A stretch of DNA of 64,000 bases from Prevotella sp. (GCA_022486815.1 JAKVJW010000014.1:1-64000), one strand, 5' to 3'. Shown: positions 15,871 through 25,521, counted from the first letter of the stretch. Translations and numbers: made by a program. Notes: a model not told the origin generated them from the sequence alone.

Positions 15871-16797
15871 CTACATTCCATAGTCGATGTAAGGTTCAAG
15901 TCTGGCTATTTCTGCAGGAGGGAAATCACGATCATTTGCCAATTGGCGCAAATTCTTTATAGGACCGTGCAGACGACGGAAGTCGAAAATGGCGCGAGCC
16001 TGATAGAAATTGATATAAGGATGGCGGCGGAGCTGATTGATTGTCAACTGATTAATTTTAAGTTTATGAACTTCAGATGGTAAGACCTTCAAGAATTTCT
16101 CAGCTACAGGAGGGACACCTCCAATCTCTTCTATCTGCTTTACACTATAGAAACCACCTAATCGATTACGATAATTGACAATAGCCTTTGCATAACCGCT
16201 CCCTATACCTGGTATCTTCTGGAAGGAAGATGTATCTGAAGTGTTCAGAGAAATCTGTTGGCCATTATGTAATTTTACTGGATAACTATAGTGAACCGTA
16301 TCCTTAAGTTGACTGTTTTCGGAAGAACCATTCTCCTTTGTAGAATATAGACTGGATGCCGGCGCATAATCATCAGATATATGAATATAAGGCTCCAAAG
16401 CCCGATATTGCTTCTTAGTAAGCCCATATAATCGGGCGAAATCTGAAGGCTTTCGGAATATTCCGCCCTTAGCCCTATAATGATAAATGCTCCTTACCTG
16501 CCAGGGAGCCAGTCCCAAATGCAGCAATTGGGTACTGTCAGCTGTATTCGGATCAAAAGGCGCTAGCCGGAGCTTCTGTTGAGAAACAGATCCACCATAT
16601 TTATCATAATACGTATTCCTCCCATTGCGCTGACTATAATATTCCGACTGTCGTAGAGAATCTACTACAGCCAATGATTTTCTGTTCCTCCCTCCAATAA
16701 AGGACACAATCATCAGTGCAATTACTACGACGATTAGAATAACTACAATAGCTCGGCGGTCGTTCCGCTGAAGATAAAAAAAATGATCTAGAAACAA
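15871..16797 (-). CDS. Membrane-anchored helix-hairpin-helix protein (ComEA-like)
   Basis: The 308-aa protein has one membrane segment near 14-34 (RAIVVILIVVVIALMIVSFI), then a variable region and several helix-hairpin-helix units. One of these reads FQKIPGIGSGYAKAIVNYRN, followed by YSVKQIEEIGGVP. These are non-specific DNA-binding folds of the ComEA/T2SK type. Other units lie near 95-130 (APWQVRSIYHYRAKGG) and near the C-terminus. In ComEA-like proteins the domain binds DNA outside the membrane; here the role is not shown. Convergent with metE (11 bp between stops). Confidence 0.85.
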   Translation of the reverse strand: MFLDHFFYLQRNDRRAIVVILIVVVIALMIVSFIGGRNRKSLAVVDSLRQSEYYSQRNGRNTYYDKYGGSVSQQKLRLAPFDPNTADSTQLLHLGLAPWQVRSIYHYRAKGGIFRKPSDFARLYGLTKKQYRALEPYIHISDDYAPASSLYSTKENGSSENSQLKDTVHYSYPVKLHNGQQISLNTSDTSSFQKIPGIGSGYAKAIVNYRNRLGGFYSVKQIEEIGGVPPVAEKFLKVLPSEVHKLKINQLTINQLRRHPYINFYQARAIFDFRRLHGPIKNLRQLANDRDFPPAEIARLEPYIDYGM

Positions 16798-17005
16798 AAT
16801 ATAAATGGCAAGTTAAAGGTTAAGAATTAAAACAATTATTATATTCAGTCTATCGCCGCCCTACAGACCAGATACTTTAAAAAAGGTAAATAAGGAAAAT
16901 CGAGAATCATAGTTTTAGATTTAAGGTTTAGATATTTCAGTGCAATCTATCTGAATACCCGCAGGCACAGACAAATACTTTTAAAAAATAACGCAGAAAA
17001 AAGGA

Positions 17006-18358
17006 TTATATTACACCAAGTTGATGTAAAAAGATAACGAGAATGCACAACGGACAAACGATGCGTACAGCAAAATAATAAATATTGAAAGTACGCCCCT
17101 TAAGAGTGCCCCAATTAGTATATTCTTCCTTAATTATTTTTTTAGGAACAAACCAACCAACGAGAATACAGGTCAGAAAGGATACTAAAGGCAATAAAAT
17201 GTCAGAAGTCAAATTGTTGCAAAAGTCAAAGAAAGACATTCCCAATAATTTAAAGCTGGAAACAGCTCCATTTGACAGGGAACAGAAAACACCAATAATA
17301 CAGCATATGACTGTCTCTATCCAAGCGCCCTGCTTTCTGGTTAAATGGAATTCTTCATAGAAAAAGGACGTACCAATCTCATGCATCGAAATAGTAGAAG
17401 TCAAGGCTGCAAGAGAAAGCAAAGCGTAAAAGAGTATTCCTATAATGTATCCGATTACAGGAACAGATCCAAAAGCTTTTTGGAACACATTGGGTAAAGT
17501 CAAGAAAATCAAAGCTGGTCCACTATCCGGACTAACCCCTACAGAGAATGCTGCAGGGAATATCATCAAGCCTGCAAGAACGGCAATGGCTGTATCAATA
17601 AGAGCTATCTGAAAAGCAGAAACTGACAGTTTTGATTGTTTGTTAAAATAAGAAGCATACGTACAAAGACAGGCTGAGCCCAAACTTAAGGAGAAAAAGG
17701 CTTGTCCCAAGGCATCAAAAAGAATATGAGGGGTTAGTTTCTGAAAATCAGGTTTGAAAAGAAAAGCTATTCCTTTCGAGGCATGTGGCAACAAGCAAGA
17801 AGCAACTACGATAAGAATCAACATAAGAAACAATACAGGCATCATAACGTTTGAAGCCTTCTCCAAACCATTACGTACTCCCTTAATCACGACAAAATGC
17901 GTTAGCAGAATAAAGGCAATAGTCCAGAATAATGGTCGAATGGGATCAGTAGAGAAACTTTGAAAATAGGCATTTACCTCTTGTACATTGCCATGAATCT
18001 GCCCAAATATAAAAGCAAAAAGATATTGCAGGCACCAACCGGCTACTACAGCATAGAATCCTAATATAATCATGGATGTAAAGATGCCGATATATCCGAT
18101 GACCCCACCAGGACCGCCATGGGAGATTTTACGATACGCTCTCGCCGCATTTGCTGCAGAATGACGGCCAACAATAAACTCACTGATAATCCCTGGTATA
18201 CCAAGAACGAGTACACAACTAATATAGATCAGGATAAAGGCTGCCCCACCGTCATGTCCCGCCATATAAGGAAAACGCCAAACATTTCCCAGTCCTACAG
18301 CTGAACCAGCCGTAGCGAGGACCATACCTATCTTGCTTCCAAAACTTTCTCGTTCCAT
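17006..18358 (-). CDS. Sodium-dependent amino-acid/neurotransmitter-type transporter (NSS family), copy 2
   Basis: The 450-aa integral membrane protein has about eleven or twelve helices and the NSS signature SAVGLGNVWRFPYMAGHDGG near residues 18-37. Helices 6-8 contain the SLGSACLCTYASYF and GLMIFPAAF motifs of bacterial LeuT/TnaT/MhsT relatives. It should couple sodium entry to uptake of an amino acid, but the substrate is not readable. It starts 31 bp after the preceding paralogue and is closely similar to it, so the pair arose by tandem duplication and is likely one operon. Confidence 0.93.
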   Translation of the reverse strand: MERESFGSKIGMVLATAGSAVGLGNVWRFPYMAGHDGGAAFILIYISCVLVLGIPGIISEFIVGRHSAANAARAYRKISHGGPGGVIGYIGIFTSMIILGFYAVVAGWCLQYLFAFIFGQIHGNVQEVNAYFQSFSTDPIRPLFWTIAFILLTHFVVIKGVRNGLEKASNVMMPVLFLMLILIVVASCLLPHASKGIAFLFKPDFQKLTPHILFDALGQAFFSLSLGSACLCTYASYFNKQSKLSVSAFQIALIDTAIAVLAGLMIFPAAFSVGVSPDSGPALIFLTLPNVFQKAFGSVPVIGYIIGILFYALLSLAALTSTISMHEIGTSFFYEEFHLTRKQGAWIETVICCIIGVFCSLSNGAVSSFKLLGMSFFDFCNNLTSDILLPLVSFLTCILVGWFVPKKIIKEEYTNWGTLKGRTFNIYYFAVRIVCPLCILVIFLHQLGVI

Positions 18359-18389
18359 GTCATATCTTTTATCAGATTAACTAAAAATT

Positions 18390-19751
18390 TTAAAACACCT
18401 TAAATTGGTGCAGGAAGATAGCCAGAATCAGTAATGGACAAATAAAGCGTATGGTTATCAGATAAATGTTAAAAAAACGGGCAGAGAGCGTTCCCCAATT
18501 GGTAAATTCGTCCTTAACAATTTTCTTGGGCAGATACCATCCTAAGAAAAGGCACATAAAGAACCCACCGGCAGGTAACATAATATTTCCCGTAATAAAG
18601 TCAAACCAGTCAAACAAAGTTTTTCCGAAGAAAGTTAAAGATGTTGACCTACCAAGAGACAACGAACAAAGGGCACCTATAACACAGCAACTCACCGTAA
18701 CGAATATTGCTCCTTTCTTCCTGGAAATATGAAGTTCCTCATAAACAAAGGCTGTATTTGCTTCATGAAGAGATATAAGAGAAGTCAAAGCTGCAAGAAA
18801 CAACAGACCATAAAAGAACAGTGATATAATCCACTTCACAATCGGTGCTCCAGAGAACGCCTCGTTAAAGACATTCGGCAAAGTAATAAAAAGCAAAGAA
18901 GGCCCACTATCAGGACTGACACCTACGGAAAATGCAGCAGGGAATATCATCAAGCCTGCGAGAATAGCTACCGCTGTATCGATAAAGGCAATCTGTCCAG
19001 CCGACTTAGTCAGATTTGTCTGTCGGCTAAAATAAGAAGCATAAGTACAAAGACAACCCATTGCAATACTCAAAGAATAAAAAGATTGCCCTATTGCATC
19101 CAGAAATACATTCCCGTTCATCTTGGAAAAATCAGGTTTAAAAAGGAAACTGATACCTTTTCCTGACCCGGGCAGCAGACAAGATATAACGACGATGATC
19201 AGTAAAAGGATAAACAACATAGGCATCATCAATTTAGAAGCCTTTTCAATACCATTTCTCACACCATGTACAATGACGAAATGAGCAATAAGAAAGGTAA
19301 TTACTGTCCAGAATATAGGGCGAAAGGGATCCGCACAGAAAATCTTAAAATAATTCATAACGTAAGCTGGGTCACCTTTCAATTGTCCCATAAAAGACGC
19401 GTATAAATAGTTCAAACACCATCCTGCAACCACGGCATAGTAACTTGTAATCAGATAGCCAGTCAAAACCTGAAAATATCCGACCAGTTTCCAAGATGTA
19501 CCATGAGCCAAATTACTATAGGCACGGGCTGTATTCGCTGCACCATGACGTCCGATTATAAACTCACTGATGATACATGGCAGTCCCAAAACCACTATAC
19601 ATATAATATATCCAAATATAAAAACAGCGCCTCCGTCCTTCCCTGCCATATAAGGGAAACGCCAGATATTACCTAACCCTACAGCAGAACCAGCCGTAGC
19701 TAATACCGCTCCTAATTTACTTCCAAAACTTGCTCTCTCTTTTTCAGGCAT
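18390..19751 (-). CDS. Sodium-dependent amino-acid/neurotransmitter-type transporter (NSS family), copy 1
   Basis: 453-aa NSS transporter and first gene of the tandem pair. It carries SAVGLGNIWRFPYMAGKDGG and the same later motifs as its neighbour (ITLPNVFNEAFSG, GLMIFPAAFSVGVSPDSGP). Bacterial family members carry tryptophan, tyrosine, leucine or glycine; substrate is undetermined here. The two copies differ most at their N-termini and in helices near 330-360, which may indicate different substrates. Upstream, 295 bp separate it from the pstS end. Confidence 0.93.
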   Translation of the reverse strand: MPEKERASFGSKLGAVLATAGSAVGLGNIWRFPYMAGKDGGAVFIFGYIICIVVLGLPCIISEFIIGRHGAANTARAYSNLAHGTSWKLVGYFQVLTGYLITSYYAVVAGWCLNYLYASFMGQLKGDPAYVMNYFKIFCADPFRPIFWTVITFLIAHFVIVHGVRNGIEKASKLMMPMLFILLLIIVVISCLLPGSGKGISFLFKPDFSKMNGNVFLDAIGQSFYSLSIAMGCLCTYASYFSRQTNLTKSAGQIAFIDTAVAILAGLMIFPAAFSVGVSPDSGPSLLFITLPNVFNEAFSGAPIVKWIISLFFYGLLFLAALTSLISLHEANTAFVYEELHISRKKGAIFVTVSCCVIGALCSLSLGRSTSLTFFGKTLFDWFDFITGNIMLPAGGFFMCLFLGWYLPKKIVKDEFTNWGTLSARFFNIYLITIRFICPLLILAIFLHQFKVF

Positions 19752-19977
19752 TTCCTATCTATCAATTAATGTTGTCAAAACATGGCAAAATTACAAAAAA
19801 CATCTCAATTTTACAACAAACAGAAAGTAAAAGTACTCATACTGTTGCAATTAAAGTTAAAATGCAAACAAAAATCGGGCATAAAAAGAGAGGAAAGCTC
19901 TCTATATCAATTTGTTAAGTAGAAATAGCTGATTACTAATAAATTCACACTTTTCTATAAGGAAATATCAAAAAAGG

Positions 19978-20010
19978 AAAAAGGATGTCAGTATAAACTT
20001 CATCCTTTTC
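19978..20010 (-). terminator. pstS terminator
   Basis: AAAAGGATG and CATCCTTTT flank a 13-base loop, 37 bp after the pstS stop codon. On the minus strand it is followed by a T-rich run. Confidence 0.65.
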
Positions 20011-20046
20011 AATTTTTCACAGTATTTCTTCCATTTACAGACAAAA

Positions 20047-20883
20047 TTACTTTAAAGGCACATAACCACACTTCATCACAATCTGTTGGCCACGAGGAGA
20101 AAGAAGAAAACGGATAAAAGGCATGACCTTTGGTGTATTATCAGCCGTATAATAATAAAACAAAGGACGTATAATCGGATAAATACGTTTACGCCCGGTA
20201 GTCATATTAGGATAAATAAAGCGGCGGTTGTCATAAGAAACATGAATGGCCTTGACATACCTATTTACATAGGCAAGTCCCACATATCCGATAGCTCCTT
20301 TTGTCTGTTTTACAGACTGGATCACAGCACCTGTTGCCGGCATAGAGAGTACCCCTGCCATATAATTTTTTTCTTTCAAGACGCTACTTTTGAAAAATTC
20401 ATAGGTTCCAGAAGAGGTCTCACGAGAATACACAACGATCTTCCAATCTGGTCCACGCCGGTGGGTAACAGGATCTACGAGTTGATTCCAATTGGTCCGT
20501 TTCCCTCTAAAGATAAGTTCCAATTGAACACGTGTAAGATGAGATATAGGATTATCAGGATTGACTACGACAGCTAAGGCATCATAAGCAATAATGGCTT
20601 GACAAAGTTTTTTATGCTTTTTTTTCAAGTTCATCCGCTCTCCGAATTTAATAGAGCGAGAAGCCATGGCTATATCCGTCGTTCCATCAAGTAATGAAGA
20701 GATTCCTACACCCGACCCTCCACCTGTCACCATCAAATGAGCACTGGGATGGAGCTTCATATAGGTCTCTGAAGCTTCTTGTGAAACTGGTAATACGGTA
20801 TCACTTCCCTTAATCTTTTGTGCTTCGACAGTGCCCACAAACCCAAAAGATAAAATAATCATTAAGGTATTAACTATTTTCAT
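20047..20883 (-). CDS. pstS: Phosphate ABC transporter, substrate-binding protein
   Basis: The 278-aa exported protein captures phosphate for the Pst transporter. Residues 1-21 are a signal peptide ending GTVEAQ. The PstS fold follows with KIKGSDTVLPVSQEASETY, the phosphate-contact loops GGGSGVGISSLLDG and SRETSSGTYEFFK, and AIGYVGLAYV. It is transcribed away from pstCAB, which is unusual compared with a pstSCAB operon, but the shared 180-bp spacer holds a Pho-box array facing each way. A TTATTTTG -7 box sits at 20902-20909. Confidence 0.95.
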   Translation of the reverse strand: MKIVNTLMIILSFGFVGTVEAQKIKGSDTVLPVSQEASETYMKLHPSAHLMVTGGGSGVGISSLLDGTTDIAMASRSIKFGERMNLKKKHKKLCQAIIAYDALAVVVNPDNPISHLTRVQLELIFRGKRTNWNQLVDPVTHRRGPDWKIVVYSRETSSGTYEFFKSSVLKEKNYMAGVLSMPATGAVIQSVKQTKGAIGYVGLAYVNRYVKAIHVSYDNRRFIYPNMTTGRKRIYPIIRPLFYYYTADNTPKVMPFIRFLLSPRGQQIVMKCGYVPLK

Positions 20884-20901
20884 ATTTCATCTGCATTTAC
20901 G

Positions 20902-20909
20902 CAAAATAA
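20902..20909 (-). promoter_or_regulatory. pstS -7 box
   Basis: Minus-strand TTATTTTG, one mismatch from TAnnTTTG, 19 bp before the start codon. Its first base is 38 bp from the start of the second Pho-box half-site, the same register as at pstC and at the PiT gene. Confidence 0.55.
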
Positions 20910-20919
20910 GGCTTTTCAT

Positions 20920-20958
20920 GTTACAGGTATTTTTCAAACATATTACATTCGGGTTACA
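20920..20958 (-). promoter_or_regulatory. Candidate Pho box array facing pstS
   Basis: On the pstS coding strand TGTAAC starts at 20958, TGTAAT at 20947 and TGTAAC at 20925, that is steps of 11 and 22 bp. E. coli PhoB also binds TGTCA-type direct repeats with 11-bp phasing. That the neighbouring response regulator binds here is an inference. Confidence 0.6.
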
Positions 20959-20977
20959 GTATAAAATAAATTTTGAA

Positions 20978-20994
20978 TGTAATAAGATTGTAAC
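20978..20994 (+). promoter_or_regulatory. Candidate Pho box facing pstCAB-phoU
   Basis: TGTAAT at 20978 and TGTAAC at 20989, 11 bp apart, on the pstC coding strand. The second half-site starts 38 bp before the -7 box at 21027. Confidence 0.6.
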
Positions 20995-21026
20995 GTCTTC
21001 TTTACACATACTTCACATCATGTCTC

Positions 21027-21034
21027 TATTTTTG
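21027..21034 (+). promoter_or_regulatory. pstC -7 box
   Basis: TATTTTTG, exact TAnnTTTG, 29 bp before the pstC ATG. The upstream -33 element is weak, as expected for a promoter needing an activator. Confidence 0.6.
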
Positions 21035-21063
21035 CATTTGGAAGAACAGATAAAAATGAAGAT

Positions 21064-22248
21064 ATGAAAGCATTCTTTGAAAAAGTAATCAGCGGCATTA
21101 TTACATGCAGCGGTTTTCTGACAAGTATTGTCATCATATTGATTATTCTATTTCTTTTCTCTGAAGGCTTCGGGCTGTTTTCACAGAAGTCAATAGAAGG
21201 CGGATATACCCTTGTCGTCAATCAGTCAAATCCCATCAAGGAACTTGATGCAGGTCAGATCAATAAAATTTTCGATCAGGATATTCATAACTGGAAACAA
21301 GTAGGCGGGGAAGATCGTCAAATCAAGGTTTTCCGATTTGATGATATGCTCTCCTTTTTTAAAGAGAAACAGTTGGGCAAAAACTATGAAAATGCCGGAA
21401 AATGTATCAGCCAACTAGTAGCCGCCAACCCGGGAATAATAGGCTTTGTCCCAAAAGAATTTATCCACAAAGATGCTCACGTCAAACAACTGAAAGATCC
21501 TCATATTTCGTTTTGGGAAACACTTTTCGGTAAACAATGGTACCCCACAGCAACACCCGCCCCGCAGTTCGGTTTCTTACCACTTATATTAGGAACGATT
21601 TGGGTCACTTTCTTTGCAATCCTATTTTCTCTTCCATTCGGTTTATCCGTGTCTATTTATCTTTCAGAAGTGGCAAGTCCACGAATCAGGTCGTTTCTCA
21701 AACCCGTCATTGAACTCCTGAATGGTATACCTTCTGTCGTCTACGGATTTTTCGGTCTGATTGTCATTGTTCCTCTTCTACAAAACACTTTTCATTTGCC
21801 TGTAGGAGAAAGTGGCCTTGCCGGAAGTATCATTCTAGCGATAATGGCATTACCTACCATTATATCCGTCAGCGAAGATGCTATGCAGAACTGCCCTCGA
21901 GAAATGCGTGAAGCCAGTTTGGCTTTAGGAGCCACACAGTGGCAAACTATCTATAAAGTAGTAATTCCTTATTCTATCTCTGGTATCACCTCTGCCATTG
22001 TATTAGGTATTGGACGAGCTTTCGGCGAAACGATGGCTGTGCTGATGGTTACAGGAAATGCAGCTATAATTCCAACCTCTATCACGGATCCACTGAGAAC
22101 TATTCCCGCAACGATTGCAGCGGAATTAGGTGAAGCTCCTACAGGTGGACCTCATTATGAATCCCTATTCCTCTTGGGCATTATCTTGTTTATCATGACA
22201 ATGATTGTCAATTTGAGCGTAGAATATATCTCTTCCAAACACAAATAA
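21064..22248 (+). CDS. pstC: Phosphate ABC transporter permease PstC, with an inserted PstS-like segment
   Basis: The 394-aa membrane permease pairs with PstA. It is about 80-100 residues longer than classical PstC. After the first membrane helix (about 12-36) comes an extracytoplasmic insert, roughly 44-145. This resembles part of PstS: YTLVVNQSNPIKELDAGQI, IFDQDIHNWKQVGG and PGIIGFVP align with corresponding pieces of the pstS product in this window. The permease core follows, with the EAA-type loop EASLALGATQWQTIYKVVIP near 285-305. First gene of pstC-pstA-pstB-phoU, 6 bp before pstA. Confidence 0.94.
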   Translation: MKAFFEKVISGIITCSGFLTSIVIILIILFLFSEGFGLFSQKSIEGGYTLVVNQSNPIKELDAGQINKIFDQDIHNWKQVGGEDRQIKVFRFDDMLSFFKEKQLGKNYENAGKCISQLVAANPGIIGFVPKEFIHKDAHVKQLKDPHISFWETLFGKQWYPTATPAPQFGFLPLILGTIWVTFFAILFSLPFGLSVSIYLSEVASPRIRSFLKPVIELLNGIPSVVYGFFGLIVIVPLLQNTFHLPVGESGLAGSIILAIMALPTIISVSEDAMQNCPREMREASLALGATQWQTIYKVVIPYSISGITSAIVLGIGRAFGETMAVLMVTGNAAIIPTSITDPLRTIPATIAAELGEAPTGGPHYESLFLLGIILFIMTMIVNLSVEYISSKHK

Positions 22249-22254
22249 AAAGAT

Positions 22255-23142
22255 ATGAACCAGTTTGTATATTCAAAAGATGTGAGTCATCATAAAAAGT
22301 TGACACAGAAAATAGCCTTCGGGATATTCCGTCTACTGAGTATTATCATTGTGCTGATTCTCATCATCATTCTAGCTTTTATTATCAAAAAAGGCATAGG
22401 TGTTATCAACTGGAAATTCATCACCACCTTTCCTTCCGATGGTATGAAGGGAGGAGGAATCTTTCCTGCTATTGTCGGGACACTCTATCTGATGGCAGGA
22501 GGAGCACTGTTTGCTTTTCCTCTGGGAATCATGAGTGGGATTTATATGCATGAATATGCTACAAATGGAAAAGTCATCCGGTTCATACGAATGATGACTA
22601 ACAATCTGGCAGGAGTCCCGTCTATCGTCTTCGGATTATTCGGAATGGCACTTTTTGTCAACTTCTTTGGTTTCGGAGACAGTATTCTTTCCGGATCACT
22701 GACCCTCGGCCTGCTGGCATTACCACTGGTTATCCGCACAACGGAAGAAGCCTTGAAAGCTATTCCTGACAGTTTTCGAGAAGCCAGCCGTGCTCTTGGG
22801 GCATCCAAACTTCAGACGATATGGCATGTAATCTTACCTATGGCAATGCCGAACATCATGACAGGACTCATTTTATCTCTCGGCCGTATATCAGGAGAAA
22901 CGGCACCTATTCTGTTTACCTGTGCTGCATATTTCCTGCCACAACTGCCACACAGCATCTTTGACCAATGCATGGCTTTACCTTATCATCTCTATGTCCT
23001 CGCTACAAGTGGTACGGATATAGACAAGCAGATGCCTATTGCGTACGGTACAGCTCTTGTCCTCATTTTAATGATTTTAATCATCAACTTAATTGCTAAT
23101 TTCCTACGCATTTATTTTCAGAGAAAATTAAAAAAGAACTAA
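22255..23142 (+). CDS. pstA: Phosphate ABC transporter permease PstA
   Basis: The 295-aa permease has six predicted helices. The EAA loop reads [20 protein letters not shown]. The segment [20 protein letters not shown] is typical of PstA, and the late [13 protein letters not shown] motif is present. It forms the heterodimeric channel with PstC and docks PstB on the cytoplasmic side. It is separated from pstC by 6 bp and from pstB by 1 bp, so the three are translated from one mRNA. Confidence 0.95.
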   Translation: MNQFVYSKDVSHHKKLTQKIAFGIFRLLSIIIVLILIIILAFIIKKGIGVINWKFITTFPSDGMKGGGIFPAIVGTLYLMAGGALFAFPLGIMSGIYMHEYATNGKVIRFIRMMTNNLAGVPSIVFGLFGMALFVNFFGFGDSILSGSLTLGLLALPLVIRTTEEALKAIPDSFREASRALGASKLQTIWHVILPMAMPNIMTGLILSLGRISGETAPILFTCAAYFLPQLPHSIFDQCMALPYHLYVLATSGTDIDKQMPIAYGTALVLILMILIINLIANFLRIYFQRKLKKN

Positions 23143-23143
23143 A

Positions 23144-23896
23144 ATGGATAAGATTGAAGTAAAACATGTCAATTTCTATTACGGAAACTTTCAGGCACTG
23201 AAGGATATCAGCTTGAATGTAAAGGAACATGAAGTTACTGCTTTTATCGGCCCTTCTGGTTGCGGTAAATCTACCTTTCTCCGATTATTCAATCGGATGA
23301 ATGACTTGATTCCCGGAACTAGACTTGAAGGAGCAATAAACATTGACGGAAATAATATTTATGACAAATCTGTCAATATCGACCTGCTGCGCAGAAATGT
23401 AGGAATGGTCTTCCAACGCTCAAATCCGTTTCCTAAAAGTATCTATGAAAACGTTGCATACGGCCTGCGTGTAAACGGAATCAAAAATGAGAAATTCATA
23501 CAAGAGAGAGTAGAGCAGACTCTTAAAGGAGCAGCTCTATGGGATGAAGTAAAGGATAAATTGAAACAATCTGCATACACCTTATCAGGAGGGCAACAGC
23601 AACGGCTTTGCATCGCTCGTTCAATGGCAGTAAATCCAGATATATTATTAATGGACGAACCCGCCTCTGCTCTTGATCCCATATCAACAACCAAGATAGA
23701 GGAACTGATCTATGAAATCAAGAAACAGTATACGATTGTCATCGTTACCCATAACATGCAACAGGCGGCACGTGTAAGTGATAAGACAGCATTTTTCTAC
23801 CTCGGAAAACTTATTGAGTTTGATGATACAAAGAAGATCTTTACAAATCCTTCCAAAGAAGCTACACAAAATTATATCACCGGACGTTTTGGCTGA
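23144..23896 (+). CDS. pstB: Phosphate ABC transporter ATP-binding protein
   Basis: The 250-aa ATPase powers phosphate import. Walker A is GPSGCGKST at about 36-44, the signature is LSGGQQQRL, and Walker B is [13 protein letters not shown] with the switch His in IVTHNMQQA. The segment [20 protein letters not shown] is typical of PstB and distinguishes it from other ABC ATPases. Length is standard. It starts 1 bp after pstA and is followed 47 bp later by phoU. Confidence 0.97.
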   Translation: MDKIEVKHVNFYYGNFQALKDISLNVKEHEVTAFIGPSGCGKSTFLRLFNRMNDLIPGTRLEGAINIDGNNIYDKSVNIDLLRRNVGMVFQRSNPFPKSIYENVAYGLRVNGIKNEKFIQERVEQTLKGAALWDEVKDKLKQSAYTLSGGQQQRLCIARSMAVNPDILLMDEPASALDPISTTKIEELIYEIKKQYTIVIVTHNMQQAARVSDKTAFFYLGKLIEFDDTKKIFTNPSKEATQNYITGRFG

Positions 23897-23943
23897 TCCA
23901 TATCATAAACCTATATTCTTCACTTTAAAATATTATAAATACT

Positions 23944-24663
23944 ATGGTAAAATTTATAGAAGAAGAACTAATGACAATCCGCAAGGAAATCCTGGATATG
24001 TGGGCCTTGGTCTATGACCAGATAAAAACTGTATGCGAAGCTATACCAACAGCGGATAAGAAGAAAGCTTGGAAAGTCTTAATCAGAGAAAAAAGAGTCA
24101 ACGCATCAGAATTAAAAATAGATTGTGATGTAGAAGATTTCCTCGTTTTATATAACCCCGTAGCCATTGACCTTCGCTTTGCTTTGGCTATGCTGAAGAT
24201 GAATGCAGATCTGGAACGCATCGGTGATTTTGCCGAAGGCATTTCCAGATTTATCATCAAAGATGAAGGGGAGGAAATCCCCGATCCGGAATTACTCAAG
24301 AAATTGAGGCTGAATGAAATGGTTGAACAAGTCCTGTCAATGCTTGACACAGCTCGTCAAGCCTTGATACATGAAGATTTGGAACTAGCCAACAGTTTAT
24401 TTTCAAAAGATAATATTGTGGATGAAATCAATAGTAACGTCTCAAAGATATTAGCGGACTATGTACACGATAAACCGGAAAAGGCGCAATTTTGCTTTGA
24501 TCTTAAAAGTGTATTCCTCAAACTGGAACGTGCAGGTGATCACACGACAAATCTTGACGAAGAAATTATCTTCTATATTGACGCAAAAGTCTTGAAACAT
24601 AGTTATGATAATTCTAAAAGTGACGAAGCTATTAATCATGTTATGAATGAAGGGGAAAATTAA
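23944..24663 (+). CDS. phoU: Phosphate signalling protein PhoU
   Basis: The 239-aa all-helical cytoplasmic protein is made of two three-helix-bundle repeats. It carries the metal-binding-like acidic motifs NADLERIGDFAEGI and KLERAGDHTTNLDEE. In known systems PhoU joins the Pst transporter to the PhoR kinase and damps the response when phosphate is plentiful. It is last in the pst operon and directly ahead of the response regulator and kinase genes, which have their own -7 box. Confidence 0.95.
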   Translation: MVKFIEEELMTIRKEILDMWALVYDQIKTVCEAIPTADKKKAWKVLIREKRVNASELKIDCDVEDFLVLYNPVAIDLRFALAMLKMNADLERIGDFAEGISRFIIKDEGEEIPDPELLKKLRLNEMVEQVLSMLDTARQALIHEDLELANSLFSKDNIVDEINSNVSKILADYVHDKPEKAQFCFDLKSVFLKLERAGDHTTNLDEEIIFYIDAKVLKHSYDNSKSDEAINHVMNEGEN

Positions 24664-24792
24664 ATGAATAAAGAACATATAACAAAATCTGATCATACTG
24701 GAAAAAGTAATTTACTGGTTTTATTCACCTTAACGTCTGACTTTAAATGAATTATAACTAATTTAATGAGTATGTGTGTTAGAAAATAATTG

Positions 24793-24800
24793 TATCTTTG
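24793..24800 (+). promoter_or_regulatory. -7 box for the response regulator/kinase pair
   Basis: TATCTTTG, exact TAnnTTTG, 28 bp before the ATG at 24829. No convincing Pho-box pair lies in register upstream of it. Confidence 0.55.
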
Positions 24801-24828
24801 CATTATATAGATAAAAACAAGTACTTTC

Positions 24829-25521
24829 ATGGATAATAATAAAGTTCGGATACTCGTTGTAGATGACGAAGAAGATTTGTGTGAAATACTCAAGTTTAAT
24901 CTGGAAACAGAAGGCTATGAGGTAGAAACAACCAATTCTGCAGAAGAGGCCTTAAATAAAGATATTCCTTCTTTCCAATTGTTGCTTCTTGATGTAATGA
25001 TGGGTGGAATGTCTGGATTTGCCATGGCCAAAAAACTGAAAGAAAATCCGGTAACGGCACCGATACCTATCGTATTCTTGACCGCGAAAGATACAGAAAA
25101 TGATACGGTAACAGGGTTTAATCTGGGTGGTGATGACTATATCTCCAAACCTTTTTCAATCCGTGAAGTATTGGTCAGAATTCGTGCTGTCCTACGAAGG
25201 ACTCATGAAAAAGAGAAAACAGAAGAATCACAGATTCTAAGTTATCAGGGACTTATGATGAACCTAGACAAGAAAACTGTTTCTGTTGAAGGCAATAATG
25301 TTCCTTTTACAAAAACAGAATTTGAACTGTTACACCTTTTACTGAATGAAAAAGGAAAAGTGTTTTCCAGACAGGAATTGATCAATCGGGTCTGGCCCAG
25401 AGATGTGATGGTACTTGACAGAACAGTTGATGTCAATATTACAAGACTTAGAAGAAAAATTGGTCCTTATGCTAAATATATTGTAACACGTCTGGGATTC
25501 GGTTATTACTTTGATGCTTGA
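24829..25521 (+). CDS. OmpR/PhoB-family response regulator
   Basis: The 230-aa protein has a receiver domain (about 5-120) and a winged-helix output domain (about 135-228). The receiver has acidic residues VDDEED, phospho-acceptor Asp in LLLLDVMMGGMSG, Thr in FLTAKD and Lys in DDYISKPF. The output domain contains LTLL-type FTKTEFELLHLLLNEKG and VDVNITRLRRKIG. Location after phoU and before a sensor kinase makes a PhoB role likely. Its probable targets are the TGTAAY repeats at pstS, pstC and the PiT gene. Other OmpR-type roles (for example RprY) cannot be excluded. Confidence 0.9.
   Translation: MDNNKVRILVVDDEEDLCEILKFNLETEGYEVETTNSAEEALNKDIPSFQLLLLDVMMGGMSGFAMAKKLKENPVTAPIPIVFLTAKDTENDTVTGFNLGGDDYISKPFSIREVLVRIRAVLRRTHEKEKTEESQILSYQGLMMNLDKKTVSVEGNNVPFTKTEFELLHLLLNEKGKVFSRQELINRVWPRDVMVLDRTVDVNITRLRRKIGPYAKYIVTRLGFGYYFDA

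Noticed and set aside
15856..16083. 75-codon plus-strand frame after metE
   Set aside because: Lies within the coding part of the helix-hairpin-helix gene on the other strand.
24700..24800. Pho box before the response regulator gene
   Set aside because: Only a single weak TATAAC at 24753 lies near the expected position and is out of the 38-bp register.
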